Assembly: GCA_963971575.1 (NCBI GenBank)
Contig: OZ020622.1
Span: 10,702,279 to 10,766,278 of the forward strand
Length of the DNA: 64,000 nucleotides
Source of the DNA: Liopterus haemorrhoidalis
Lineage: Eukaryota > Arthropoda > Insecta > Coleoptera > Dytiscidae
Direction of reading: 5' to 3'
Position 1 is the stretch's first letter, and the number at the start of each line of letters is the position of its first letter. Below the pieces are notes generated by a model. That model was not told the origin of the DNA and did no database searches. It saw only the letters and a program-made list of their open reading frames with translations. Both the position numbers and the translations under genes were made by a program. Positions 43,830-54,724 of the stretch are shown here, piece after piece.

Positions 43830-44285
43830 CGGTAAGGCTATAGTCGAGTTACTTATTTTCTGGTGTTGTTCTCAATACTTCTTTCCATCGTGTTTTGTCC
43901 TTTGTAGATTTTCTTATCTCCTCCCACTTTATGCCTCTCTTCGTTGCAGCTTCTTTTGTTTCTTGGTGCCAGGTTTTTCCCGGTCTTTCTTCACTGTTCT
44001 TGCTTCAACTCTTTTTACTATTTTGTCTTCACTCATTCTGTGTATATGTCCCATCTTAGCTGTCCTTCTTCTATTATAGTCTCTACTGGTTTTGTCCCTA
44101 GTTTTTCTCTAAATACTTCATTTCTTTGTTTTACCCCAGTTTTGTTTTATCTTCGATTTTCCTTAAATATCTCATTTCGGAGCTTCTTATTTTGGATCTG
44201 TGCCTCTCTGTAGTGGTCCAGGATTCTGAGGCGTATGTCAAAATTGGTACTGTCACTTTTTTGAAGATCTCTTGATGTTGGTTGG
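43830..44285 (-). pseudogene. LINE ORF2 C-terminal part (left of the MITE)
   Basis: On the minus strand, reading from 44285: VTVPILTYASESWTTTERHR, SSEMRYLRKIED, KLGTKPVETIIEEGQLRWD across a shift, then TWHQETKEAATKRGIKWEEI. This is the post-polymerase region of the same LINE whose polymerase lies at 44692-45580. The two pieces were separated by the family E MITE at 44288-44688. Multiple stops. Confidence 0.8.
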
Positions 44286-44287
44286 TA

Positions 44288-44688
44288 CAGTCTGTTCCAA
44301 ACGGTTAAGCGGAACTAAATGGGATTTTCGTTCTTTTAGGTTGTCACGAGAAGGGACCTTGCTGAGGTTATTTAATTTTTCACGTTGGAATGTCAGAATT
44401 TAAAATTCCAACAATGAAACCATAGAAACGAATGACATGTCAAAATTAAATTATTTTTTTTTTACAAATTTTAATGAAAAATAAATAAATGGGAAATTTG
44501 TATTAAGAATGCACAAAATATGAAAATATAAAGAAAATGACATTTTAAAATGATGAACCTTAACCAAAAAATGTTAATTGTAAGTATGATTTACAAAGCT
44601 TAAACAAAACGACCGAAAAGCACGATTTAAGCGATGAAAGTAACTAGATTGCAAAATCTAGTTCCGCTTAACCGTTTGGAACAGACTG
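44288..44688. mobile_element. TA-flanked MITE, family E copy 2
   Basis: Same CAGTCTGTTCCAAACGGTTA ends as the copy at 40116, TA on both sides (44286-44287, 44689-44690), and an interior similar in reverse orientation. It is inserted in a LINE, cutting its frame between polymerase and C terminus. Confidence 0.93.
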
Positions 44689-44691
44689 TAT

Positions 44692-45580
44692 TTATTTTTT
44701 AGTTAAGAACGATGTTTTGATGCTGTTGAACATTTTTCTTGCTGCGCCTACTCTTTCCATAATTTCTTCATCCATTTTTCCACCTTCCGCGAGATCTAGG
44801 TATTTGAATTTTTCTACTTGTTCTATTATTTTGTCATATATTTTTATTTTGTGTTGCTTTTTTGTCCTGCTTATCACCATTGTTTTTGTATTTTGTGTGC
44901 TAATTTTCATATTTATTTTCTTCAATACTCTATTGTATTGGTTCAAGCTGTTTGTAGTTCGTCTTCGTTCCTCGCTATTAATAACCATGTCATCCGCATA
45001 GCAAAGTTCTGCTACTTTCACATTTTCCATTTTCCAGTAGCCCATTGAGTATTCTTTAATATTTTGTCTTACTTCTTTTACGGCGTCGTCTAGTACCAGT
45101 AAGAACAGTAGCGGACTGAGTACGCATCCTTGTCTGAGTCCGTTTTCAGTTGTAAAAGATCTCGATACTTCATTTCGTGTTCTGACATAATTCTTGCTAT
45201 CGTTATACAGATTAATATTTATGATGGTGTTTTCATGAATGCCTCTGTTTTTAAATGTCGACCAGACGTCTTCTCTGCTCACTCGGTCGAAAGCATTGAG
45301 TTTGAAGCATAGGTGGATTTGCCTATTTGTTTTTAGTGCTTTCTCGCTTAATTGTCGCAACGTGAATATTGGGTCTTGCACCCCTCTCTTTGACCTAAAG
45401 CCATATTGAGAGTATTCCAGAGTTGCTTCCCCTTTGTTTCTGATTCTTCGCTGGAGTATTCATGCGTAAAATTTTCCTACTGCACTAAGCAGGGTTATTT
45501 CTTTGTAATTTGAACATTTTCTACTGTCGTCTTTCTTATATATGGGTGTTATAATACCAACTTGCCAGTCTAGAGTGGAT
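44692..45580 (-). pseudogene. LINE reverse transcriptase (right of the MITE)
   Basis: From 45580: DWQVGIITPIYKKDDSRKCS, NYKEITLLSAVGKFYA, a stop, then a frame shift to EYSQYGFRSKRGVQDPIFTL. The main frame continues FKLNAFDRVSREDVW, KNYVRTRNEVSRSF, GLRQGCVLSPLLFLLVLDD, ELCYADDMVI, QNTKTMVIS and VEKFKYLDL. All polymerase blocks are in order, with YADD. The F-x-x-A-F-D box reads LNAFDRV where family members usually have xKAFD. It resembles the RTE/craniata-like LINEs found in many insects. One stop, one shift and a MITE make it non-functional. Confidence 0.88.
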
Positions 45581-45689
45581 CTACTTGTTTTTATCGCCAG
45601 ATAAAATGGTGATTTTATTTTAAAATGGTGAATTTATTTGAACAGCATATTTCTAAAACGTCTCTTGTCAATTTTTTAAACGTTGAGAA
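45581..45689. other. Short linker
   Basis: AT-rich, ending in a poly-A run (45677-45702). Confidence 0.4.
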
Positions 45690-46091
45690 AAAAAAAAAAA
45701 AACTGGAAGGAAAGAGACCTCAAGGAGTAGAGTTTGTTTTATTTAACTCTGGATAATCAGAGACCTCAAGGAGTTCAGGGGAACTCTGGATGGTCAGGGA
45801 CCTCAACGAGCTCTGTTTGTTTTATTTGACTGGATGGTCGGGGACCTCAAGGAGTTCGGTGAAACTCTGGGTGGTCAGAAACCTCTAGGAGGCGGGCAAA
45901 ACTAACATCATGTTTTCATTTCCTCTGTTTCCTATGTTTTATTCTGCAGTTAATAAATTCAGAAGATGCCACAAGGACGTGGCAGGAGCAGGACGGCCGT
46001 GTTAGAATAGCAAGTTATTTTATATCGCAGTTAAATTTAGATGATGCGAGGAGGCGGCAAGATCAGGACAGCCGTGTTAGGATCAGGACTA

Positions 46092-46240
46092 GTTCTTGGA
46101 CGTCCTTTGTAATATGTTACGATAGCAACTATAACATGATGACATATGTGTCACAGATTGTAAATAGACGTTATAATAAATGTTCATCTGTGCTTAATTC
46201 TGTGCGTTTTAATTGATATTATTACAAACGCTATAACGCA
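46092..46240 (+). repeat. ~150-bp dispersed repeat, copy 1
   Basis: CTAGTTCTTGGACGTCCTTT, GTAATATGTTACG, ATAACATGATGACATATGTG and TTGATATTATTACAAACGCT. Two more copies follow at 47485 and 47711. The TGTAATA...TATTACA ends look LTR-like, but no primer site, polypurine tract or internal region was seen. Confidence 0.75.
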
Positions 46241-46934
46241 TAACGTTCACGCATGTTATTTGAAAATCACCCGAAATTAAAGTACTCTAGACTAAGATCA
46301 AAGAAGTCAAAGATATTTTTATGTATACAATCTTGTAACAAAGTAATGTTGATGTAAATTGAAATAAATTAAAACAAGAAAGCTAATTAAAATGCACTTT
46401 GAGTTTCCCTTTTAATAATAAATTATATTTTGTGTCTTTTCGTGTGAATTTAATTTAAAATATCATTTAATACGATTATTATTAACAGGGAAAGTCTAAT
46501 TAAATGCAGAAAACCTTGGCAAGATCTTTTGCTAATTCTTTGTTATGCAATTCATCCCAGTTTGACGTAATTTGCAATGTCTTTAGTGTTGTACGCTTGA
46601 AGATTAAATATATATACACATATTTACATCTAAAACAGGTTTAAAATAGTCTTATTAAACTTTTAAAATTTCAAAATATCTCCCATGTAGTAAATCACCT
46701 GATCAGTTATTTTAGGTCAAAATCAGAACTTTTCTATAGAAAAGGTATCGAAAAATTAGTACAACTTTGGGAAGCCGTAATAAATAATGATATATTACAA
46801 ATGACGTTCCAACAACCCGCTATTCTAATGCGGTCATTCTGCTCCTGCCACGTCCTCGCGACATCCTCAAAATTTAATTACTTCAAAATAAAACAGAAAT
46901 GAAAACATAATGTTAGTTTCGTCTGATTCTTTGA

Positions 46935-47330
46935 GGTCCCTGACCATCCAGCGTCAAACAAAATAAACATAGCTCATTGAATTCCCAGACCATCTAGAAT
47001 TTCAGCGAACTCCTTGAGGCTCCTGGCCATCCAGTGACAAATAAAACAAACACACCTCCTTGAAGTTCCTGACCATCCAAAATTCCACCGAACGCCTTGA
47101 GGTTCCTGACCATCCAGAGTCAAATACAGCTCCTTGAGGTCCCTGACCATTCAAAGTTCTACCGAACTCCTTGAGGTTCTTGACCATTCAGAGTCCAAGA
47201 AAACACAGCTCCTTGAGGTTCCTGACAATCCAGAGTCAAACAAAACAAATACAGCTTCATTAGGTCCTTGACCATCTAGAGTTCTACCGAACTCCTGAGG
47301 TTCCTGACTATCCAGAGTCAAACAACTAAT
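46935..47330. repeat. Minisatellite of ~50-60-bp units
   Basis: CTCCTTGAGGTTCCTGACCA and variants recur at least seven times, followed by a CCAGAGT(C/T) motif. Frames read through it are repetitive and not a gene. Confidence 0.88.
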
Positions 47331-47484
47331 TACAGTTAACACGTGCCATATCATATAATCAAAGCAAAATGTCTATTACCATTTTAGTCATCCTCAATCT
47401 AATCAGTTCGCGTACTATTAGTCTTTCAATAGACAAATGCGCCTTTTTTTATTTTTCAAACTAATTATATATGTAAGTATCAGA

Positions 47485-47875
47485 TCTAGTTCTTGGACGT
47501 CCTTTGTAATATGTTACGTTAGCAACCATAACATAATGATATATGTGTAAATATACGTAGTAATAAATGCTTATATGTGCTTGGATTTGTGTGTTTTAAT
47601 TGATATTATTACAAACGCTATAAAGCTTTTATCATAGCAAGTTGTTTTATTTTCCAGCTAAATTTGTAAATACCGCGAGGACGCGCCAAGATCAGGACGA
47701 CCGTATAAGGATCAGATCTAGTTCTTGGACGTCCTTTGTAATATGTTACGTTAGCAACCATAACATAATGACATATGTGTGACAGATTGTAAATAGACGT
47801 AGTAATAAATACTCGTTTGTGCTTGGATCTCTGTGATTTAATTGATATTATTACAAACGCTAGAAAGTGTTTATC
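47485..47875 (+). repeat. ~150-bp dispersed repeat, copies 2 and 3 in tandem (227-bp spacing)
   Basis: Both copies start CTAGTTCTTGGACGTCCTTT (about 47485 and 47711). They are separated by a linker with GCAAGTTGTTTTATTTTCC and CGAGGACGCGCCAAGATCAG, similar to 46010-46090. Copy 3 ends in a short AT run. Confidence 0.78.
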
Positions 47876-48960
47876 ATATATATATATATTTGATTTTATG
47901 TAAATGTTTAATTTCATTACCAATATTTCAATGAGTTTGTGAAGGTTAATATTGTCTGTGATGTCTACAAAAGCACACATATCACAGTCACACACTAACT
48001 ATGAATATTTGAACACGAGCAACTGACATCCACGGGTCTTGTTGACCTAAATACAGTCGGATTTTTCATAAAGACAATTAGGTCACTGAGCAATCAAAGA
48101 TATACAAGAGTTGTCTCCAAAGTTCTGGGAATAACGATCTTGCTGAAAAATTCAGGGCTAATGACAAATGCTTTTATGTATAGGCAAATCCTGACAGATT
48201 TTCCGACGCAGTCCCTGACTCAGGGGTGCATCCATGAGGGGGGGGGCTGGGTGCACCCCTGCTTCCTACTATACGTCTTGAAATTAGGAAACTTTTTTTT
48301 TTGTTTTGCAGTGCTGGCGGCGAATAACACGTTACCTGAAAAACAGGTTCCATCCTTAGTCTTAAACGGACTTAGTATCTATTATTATCTATAATATCAA
48401 TGGGATTCCGAAAACGTTAGTTCACGCTGGCGTGAAATTTGAAAAGAACCAATCACTTTGCAGATATTTTGAAATAAACGTTTTTAATTGGTCCATTTCA
48501 AATATCACGCCGGCGCGAACTAACGTTAGATTTCAGAAACCCATTGAATATTTGAAAAAGAAACGTAATATATGCCGCATTGTAGACACAAGGTACAGAA
48601 ATATTTCCCGACTGTTGTTATATAGCGAATTCCACAGGGTTTTATTTTGTTATCCTGCTGTTTTATCCTTTGATGTCTTGTACATTAAACATTCTGATCC
48701 TATAAAGGATTGTTGTAAGTAATAATATTCATTATTAGCAGTAGGATTGAACTACTGCTGAAACTATATCTCTTTGATCAATCAATCAGATTTATTAAAA
48801 AAAAAAATCAGGATTAAATAAGATTTGTATCTTATAACAACTAAAGTCCCTTGAAAAAGAATGTAACGCAAATCATTTTTGTAAAATTTCTGACCCAGTG
48901 TTTAATTGGGAACACTGGTTCCCCTGTTTTTCACGAATTTTATTACTTAAGCTAATGAAA
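47876..48960. other. Mostly unassigned; small element ends
   Basis: TCTCCAAAGTTCTGGGAATA near 48114 resembles the end of the mariner at 25435. CAGGGGTGCA...TGCACCCCTG at about 48220-48263 is an inverted pair around a poly-G run, perhaps a collapsed hAT MITE. No coding frame. Confidence 0.4.
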
Positions 48961-48989
48961 TTTGCTCTTTAGAAGGCTTTTTAGAACAG

Positions 48990-50320
48990 CAGGATTTCAA
49001 AAATTTCAACCACAGGTCTCTCTCTATCTTATGTACATTTTGAGATACGGTATTTCGAAAACTAAATATTTACAAATTTTCAAAACTACACGGATCAAAA
49101 AGGCGTTAACTAAAGAGAGCCCTATTTTTTATCTAGGTAGAAAAAGGTCGATAGATTTTAAAAATTTAAACCGCAACTTTTCTAGAAGGTCCGAACAATC
49201 AATTTTGTTATTTGATATTTTGTAAATAAAGTTTATATCCATTATAGTTCATCTGTTTTCTAGAGACTGCAATGTCAATTGAAAGTTTGGAAATCTGTAA
49301 TTAACATTTTTAATAAATCTAGTTTGTACATTTTCTAACCTTTTTATATAAACAAAATATTAGAGACCAACATATAGTGCAAGATTCTAACTGACCTCTA
49401 ACTGATGAGTAATACAGAGAAAGAAGAGTTTTATGGCATTTGAAAGCTTTACTTATTCGATATATGAAACCCAGCATTCTCTATGACTTTTTGATAATTA
49501 GATCCATATGCGTATCAAATATTAACTTCTGATCGAAAGCAATACCTAAATCCTTTATAAATCAAACGGAAGAAATGTTTTCGTCGTTGAGGTAATAACT
49601 GTAATTGATAGAGGTACTATTTCTCGTGAAATAAATTGTTGAGCACTTGGAAATATTTACATTTAATGTGTCGACTTTAAGATAGTTTTCTAACCTATTT
49701 AAATCAGATTGTATATTACGCCAATTTTGTAGAGAAACTATTTGTTGAAAGATTTTTAAATCATAGGTGTATAGAAGGAATCGAGAATTCTGAAAGCAGG
49801 CACCTATGTATATCATTTATAAAGATATTGAAAAGCAAGGGTCCTAAGTGGCTTCCCTGTGGAGCACCGGAAGTAATATTTTTAACTTGCGATTTACACC
49901 CATTTACTACAACACTTTGTGTCCTTTGAGTCAAAAAACCATTTTAACATATTACCATGTATCCCTATAAAATTCAATTTTTTAAATACAACATCATGAT
50001 CAATGGTGTCAAAAGCCTTACTGAAGTCTGTGTACACGGCATTAACCTGAATACGTTGGTCCATTGAATTTAATATGAAATCTGTATATAAAGCCAAATT
50101 TGTATCCACTGACAATCCTTTATGAAAACCATGCTGCGGGGTGATAATATCATTTTTTACGAATGAGAATAAATATTTATAAATAATACGCTCAAATAAT
50201 TTTTCAAAAATACACAATTTCGAAATAGGACGGAAATTTTCTACTAACGTTTTGTCACCTTTCTTTTAAATGGGCACTACAAGAGCGTGTTTCCAAGATA
50301 CTTTCAATAATGATATGGTA
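48990..50320 (-). pseudogene. Jockey/CR1-like LINE reverse transcriptase relic
   Basis: Reading from 50320: LVENFRPISKLCIFEKLFER, NDIITPQHGFHKG, NAVYTDFSKAFDTIDHDVVF and [12 protein letters not shown] shift gives [20 protein letters not shown] further frame (49816-49562) gives [11 protein letters not shown], where YTYDL stands for the YADD box, then ENYLKVDTLNVNISKCS. Later pieces KDLGIAFDQKLIFDTHMD and YRISKAFKCHKTLLSLYYSS follow, and a likely C terminus at 49200-49000. Several frameshifts; the catalytic A and D are altered. The mariner at 50325 interrupts its 5' side. Confidence 0.83.
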
Positions 50321-50324
50321 AATA

Positions 50325-51608
50325 CAAGGTGTCTCAAAAGAAATTTTATATTTATTTAGCTTACTGCGTGAACGCAACGTATCCGAGGGGCGCGAGGGTT
50401 ATGTCAATCGGTAGCCTAGCTCTTGGGAATTCAGTCGCTATGGAGCGTTTCTCGGGAGCAGACCGCGCGTTATGCGTGCGAGAGTTTTACAAAAACGGTG
50501 ATTCGGCGACTGTAGCGCGTAGAAAATTCTGCAGTATTCGAGGTTTTCGCCACTTAAATGATGCGCCAAGCATTCCTCTCATTCGACATTGGGTTAAAAA
50601 GTTTGAAGAGACTGGTACAACGCTGGATAAATCAAAATCCGGGCGACCTAGGTCATCAAGAACGGTAGAAAACGTGGAGAATGTTAATCAGTCTGTTCGT
50701 AACAACCCGAACCTTTCAATTCGGAAGCGCGCAAGCGCTTTAAATGTGCATAGATCATCATTATATCGCATTATGCACAAAGACCTAAAGCTGCACCCCT
50801 ACAAAATTCAATTGGTGCAAGAATTAAAGCCCCAAGATGCCAGTCAGAGGCTTAATTTCGTAAATCAGGTGTTTGAATCAGATTTTCAACGTTTACCAAC
50901 ATTTTGTTTTCGGATGAAGCTCATTTTCATCTTAATGGCCACGTAAATAAGCAGAACTGCCACTACTGGAGTGCAACGAATCCGAAACGCAAACATCAGA
51001 AACCCCTACATTCGCCTAAAGTGACCGCCCATACGGTCACTTGCGATGTCGGCGCGAGGAATTATCGGCCCTTACTTTTTTGAAGACGAAAGGGGGCGTG
51101 CAGTTACAGTGAATTCAGAGCGTTATGTGGAGATGTTAGACAACTTCTTGGTACCTGAACTGCAAAACTTTCCTGGCTATAACCAAAGAACATGGTTCCA
51201 ACAGGACGGAGCAACTTCACACACCTCCAATATGTCTCTGCCACGTGTTCGTGAAATTTTCTCAGGCAAATTGATCTCCCGGAGAGGTGACATAAATTGG
51301 CCTCCACGCAGTCCAGATTTAACCCCTATGGACTTTTTCCTATGGGGTTATCTTAAATCTAAAGTTTACGCCAATAAACCGACTTCACTGGCGCATTTGA
51401 AAGAAAATATCCGTCACGAAATGGCAGCCATCCCTGAGTTCACCTGCCGAGACGTCATAAGTAATTTTACTGTTCGATTAAATGAGTGCCGAGAACGCGA
51501 GGGTCTACATTTAGTGTATTTTAATAATTAATAAACATTTTTTCTATATACGGCTTAATTTTTTTTTAATCGATCCACTAAATATAAAATTTCTTTTGAG
51601 ACACCTTG
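50325..51608 (+). mobile_element. Full-length mariner-type element (DD41D)
   Basis: CAAGGTGTCTCAAAAGAAAT and its inverted copy form terminal repeats of about 30 bp, with TA on both sides (50323-50324, 51609-51610). The size of 1,284 bp is that of a complete mariner. It is inserted in the LINE relic at 48990-50320. The transposase is described separately. Confidence 0.94.
50440..51531 (+). pseudogene. DD41D mariner transposase, two frameshifts
   Basis: From ATG 50440: MERFSGADRALCVREFYKNG, IRHWVKKFEETGT, KSGRPRSSRT, NPNLSIRKRASALNV, RSSLYRIMHKDL. This is the DNA-binding region with the G-R-P-R linker. A frameshift near 50900 precedes LFSDEAHFHLNGHVNKQNC with the first Asp. A second near 51050 precedes RGIIGPYFFED, TWFQQDGATSHTSNM with the second Asp, and PPRSPDLTPMDFFLWGYLKS with the third. 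Between the second Asp and the D of PMDFF there are 41 residues, so the catalytic spacing is DD41D rather than the usual DD34D. In-frame translation fails at both shifts, but motifs are otherwise intact, so inactivation looks recent. Confidence 0.9.
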
Positions 51609-51610
51609 TA

Positions 51611-52545
51611 CAAAGAAATATTTAAAATGTTGGTATAAAAAATAAAAATATTTCAGAAACCTGCAGGATAATACAAGATTTTTACCACCACTGTACATAT
51701 TAACATAGTCCTTTTTGTAATTTACATATTTTTGATAACATTTTTTTAATATTATGTGACCCGCCACGCATAGAAGTTAGGAAGGTTGCCTATATAATAT
51801 TGGATTCTGGTTTAATATACGATTCCATATTAACCCCAGTTGGCTACACCAATAAACGTGCTTTATAGATAATAACATCATAAATATAATATTATACCGA
51901 GAAAATTGACAGTAAGTTGAATATATTAAAGAATTTATATTCTTTACATTACCTTTACAGGATAAACATGTGGTATAACAGCTAGTCGTTACGGAAAATT
52001 CATTAAATATTAATAACAGTTTGAAACAGTAAAACAACTCTTGAGAAACAACTTCCGATAGTTGAAATCTGTTTATTATTATAGAGGTCCAAACTCCTTA
52101 GATGTTTATTACAAATATTATTCTAAAGAAGTGTTTCATATAATACAGTCGTAATACAGTGTATAGGTAAGTTTTAACAAATAGCTAAAGGGCTTCATAA
52201 ATGTCAGCAGTTAGCCAGCAGGTTATATAAGCTTCATCAGAAGATCCACTTTAATGGTTGGTTTATATACAACATAAGCATTAGAAATAAAAATAAAACT
52301 TAAAAGTTAAAACATGGTTGGCTATACACTGGTTTGTGTAGAAATAAAACATAATCTTGAGAATTTAGTACACAAGAAAAGTTGGTAACATTCAACTATT
52401 GAGTAAGTACTATTTCACGATGAAATTTTAATTTAATATTTTGCGCTGAGTATGTTGGCATATTAAACAGTTCAAAATTGCATTAAACTAGTAATTTTTA
52501 CACAATCAACGGATTGCAATGGCTGACAAGAAAATTTATCAGATA
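51611..52545. other. Unassigned stretch
   Basis: The first 100 bp may continue the interrupted LINE (minus-strand frame with FLKYFYFLYQHFKYF) but lacks a diagnostic motif. The rest is AT-rich. Confidence 0.4.
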
Positions 52546-52547
52546 TA

Positions 52548-53330
52548 CAGTTGATTCCGCATAATTGAGACACATCGAGACTTAAGCATTTGGCCCAATT
52601 AAGCGGCTGCCCCAATTAAGCGAATTTCACATAAAATTAAACAATGCATATTTTTCTTTCAATAATTTTATTTTATAAACTCTTGGACAAAACTATAAAT
52701 TACATATAACCAAAAAATATAAACTTTTAAGAAAAAATAATAATAAATTCCAAAATAAAATAATAAATAGGTACATACAATTTAATTCAATGCAAAAATG
52801 CGTCAAGTGTAGTCTGTCTTTTGTTTTTGTAACATTTCACTTCTACAAAATCAGCACAGGTATTCAGTGTGGATGTAGGGCTCCCTTCATTTCCTTCCTG
52901 CATAAAATAACGCTGTAACACGGCCATACATTTTTTACCTCCTGGCTAGTCACAGGCACAGGTGGATCATCATCATCATCGTCATCTTCGTCTAATTTTT
53001 CATGTTTTGATTTAATGTTTTCTACAATTGAATCCTTACAATCTTCAACTTGATATTTGCTAGTTTTTTAAATATATTTTTTCATCTTGTGAATCAAAAA
53101 GATATGAAGCGCATCATATTAAATTCTTTGTACATATTTTTTCTTGAGATTATCTGTAACATAATATGTACTGTGATCTTAAATTTACTGTCCCAATTAG
53201 GTGGAATGTTGTCCCAATTAAACAGGTAAATTTACTGTTGGTTCCTTGGTTTGGTTTCTGTTCTTTGAGATTTGGCCCAAATAAGCGGCTGCCCCAATCA
53301 AGCGGTGGTCCAATTAAACGGAATCGTCTG
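52548..53330 (-). mobile_element. pogo/Tigger-type element, internally deleted
   Basis: CAGTTGATTCCGCATAATTG at the left and CAATTAAACGGAATCGTCTG at the right are inverted ends with several mismatches, next to TA. Subterminal CCCAATTAAGCGGCTGCCCC-type repeats occur on both sides. Near 53000-52790 the minus strand encodes YFMQEGNEGSPTSTLN and KNKRQTTLDAFLH-stop. The K-x-x-x-T-T-L-D-A-F-L end matches the C terminus of Tigger transposases. The catalytic core is lost. Confidence 0.85.
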
Positions 53331-53669
53331 TATATAATTTTTTTAAATAGTTGCCTAGTCGTACTTCCTACAAGAGCAAAAGGCTTACTACCGAGGTAAA
53401 TTTGCCTACGAGAAGTTTTCCAAAAATAAATAAATGTGGTGCAGAATTCACGTTAAAATACACACATCGGAAAAGTCTAAGGCTATAAAAAAATATATGA
53501 AAATAAATAGCGTATGGTTTCTTTTGTACGTTTATTGTATTCTATCAATTAAAATACTCAATAAAGAATAATTTACAACAAAATAAGCTAAATGATATTT
53601 ATAAAAATAATCAATATTTGAAGAAAAAAAAAAAAAAAAAAAATGTACAGATTTATGAACAGAATTGTA
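53331..53669. other. Unassigned stretch
   Basis: AT-rich with a poly-A run at 53622-53643; nothing supported. Confidence 0.45.
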
Positions 53670-54642
53670 AAAAATTGATGTGAAGTGTGAATTTTCACAC
53701 ATTTCAGGGTTTTGCAGGTATTTAATAACTGAATGATGATTATTTGGGATGCCAAAACAAATTTTATGTCAAAATATTTTTTTATGAATTTTAATTCGAA
53801 TGCCTAATACCATTATTTAAGTTTCTAAATATGTACGGTATTTTTTTTACATAGCAAGGTTCATTAAGATTTTGAAAATTGCGCCTATGGCTTCTATTGG
53901 TTGCTTAAATCATTAGCCCCGCCCTCTGATTTCATATACATCAAACAGAATTAAATTATAATTTCAACACTTCCCACTGGTTACTAAATTTACGCTTTTA
54001 TAAATTAAATGCAACATTTACCAAAATATAGCTAGAATTTTTACAAAATAATTTAAACAAAAGAAAACTGCAAAAAAAAAATAATTAAAATTGACAGGAT
54101 TCGAACTCTAGTTTGCAAGTTAACTGTTTAGCAAATTAGAAAACCAATGACTAAACGCACATATGAGTGCTGACGTAGCAACTTGCTTACATAGAGAATT
54201 AAATATTTTGGTTAAAAACACAAAAAATGCATTATTTTCCGAAAACATAATCTGATCAAAAATTCCTGTTGTACTATTCCGGTTCACACCAATATACATT
54301 ACTTAGAATTTTTTCACATTTTTAGATTAAACCATCTGGGCTACAGGGTGTGGGACAAAATTTTTTTTGCACAATTTTGGCAAAAATCGTGTCAAAATAA
54401 TTTATTTTGCAAAAATAAAATTTTGATCGTTAATCCACGTACTAAGGGCTTTCATTTGATACCCTACTCAGAATTTTAAAAAAATATGTTTTTTATTCGA
54501 TGAGCACATATTTGTTTATATTTTTAGGGGGATATGTTTTTTAGATGTTTTAGTATTTTTCCTATGTGCGGGTCAAAAAGTTGTACAAGCATGCCAAATT
54601 TCAACTCTCTAGGTTTAGCTGTTTGGCTACAATTTTTACCGA

Positions 54643-54724
<82 letters not shown>

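Larger units (their letters stand above)
45690..47335. mobile_element. Foldback-like structure with minisatellite arms
   Basis: The left arm (about 45700-46050) has GACCTCAAGGAGTT-type units of about 50-60 bp, then ATGTTTTCATTTC and ACGTGGCAGGAGCAG. The right arm (about 46795-47330) carries these in reverse complement: CTGCTCCTGCCACGT, GAAATGAAAACATAA, then seven or so CTCCTTGAGGTTCCTGACCA units. The loop is about 750 bp. The order of unique and tandem parts is mirrored, as in foldback elements. No transposase was seen. Confidence 0.72.

Noticed and set aside
43744..44213. Plus-strand frames rich in Phe, Leu and Ser
   Set aside because: They are the antisense of the LINE C-terminal relic on the minus strand.
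44717..45312. Plus-strand frames overlapping the LINE polymerase
   Set aside because: Antisense shadows of the minus-strand reverse transcriptase.
47002..47354. Frames with repeated DGQ-x-P-Q and SGTSR motifs
   Set aside because: They read through the minisatellite arm of the foldback-like structure.
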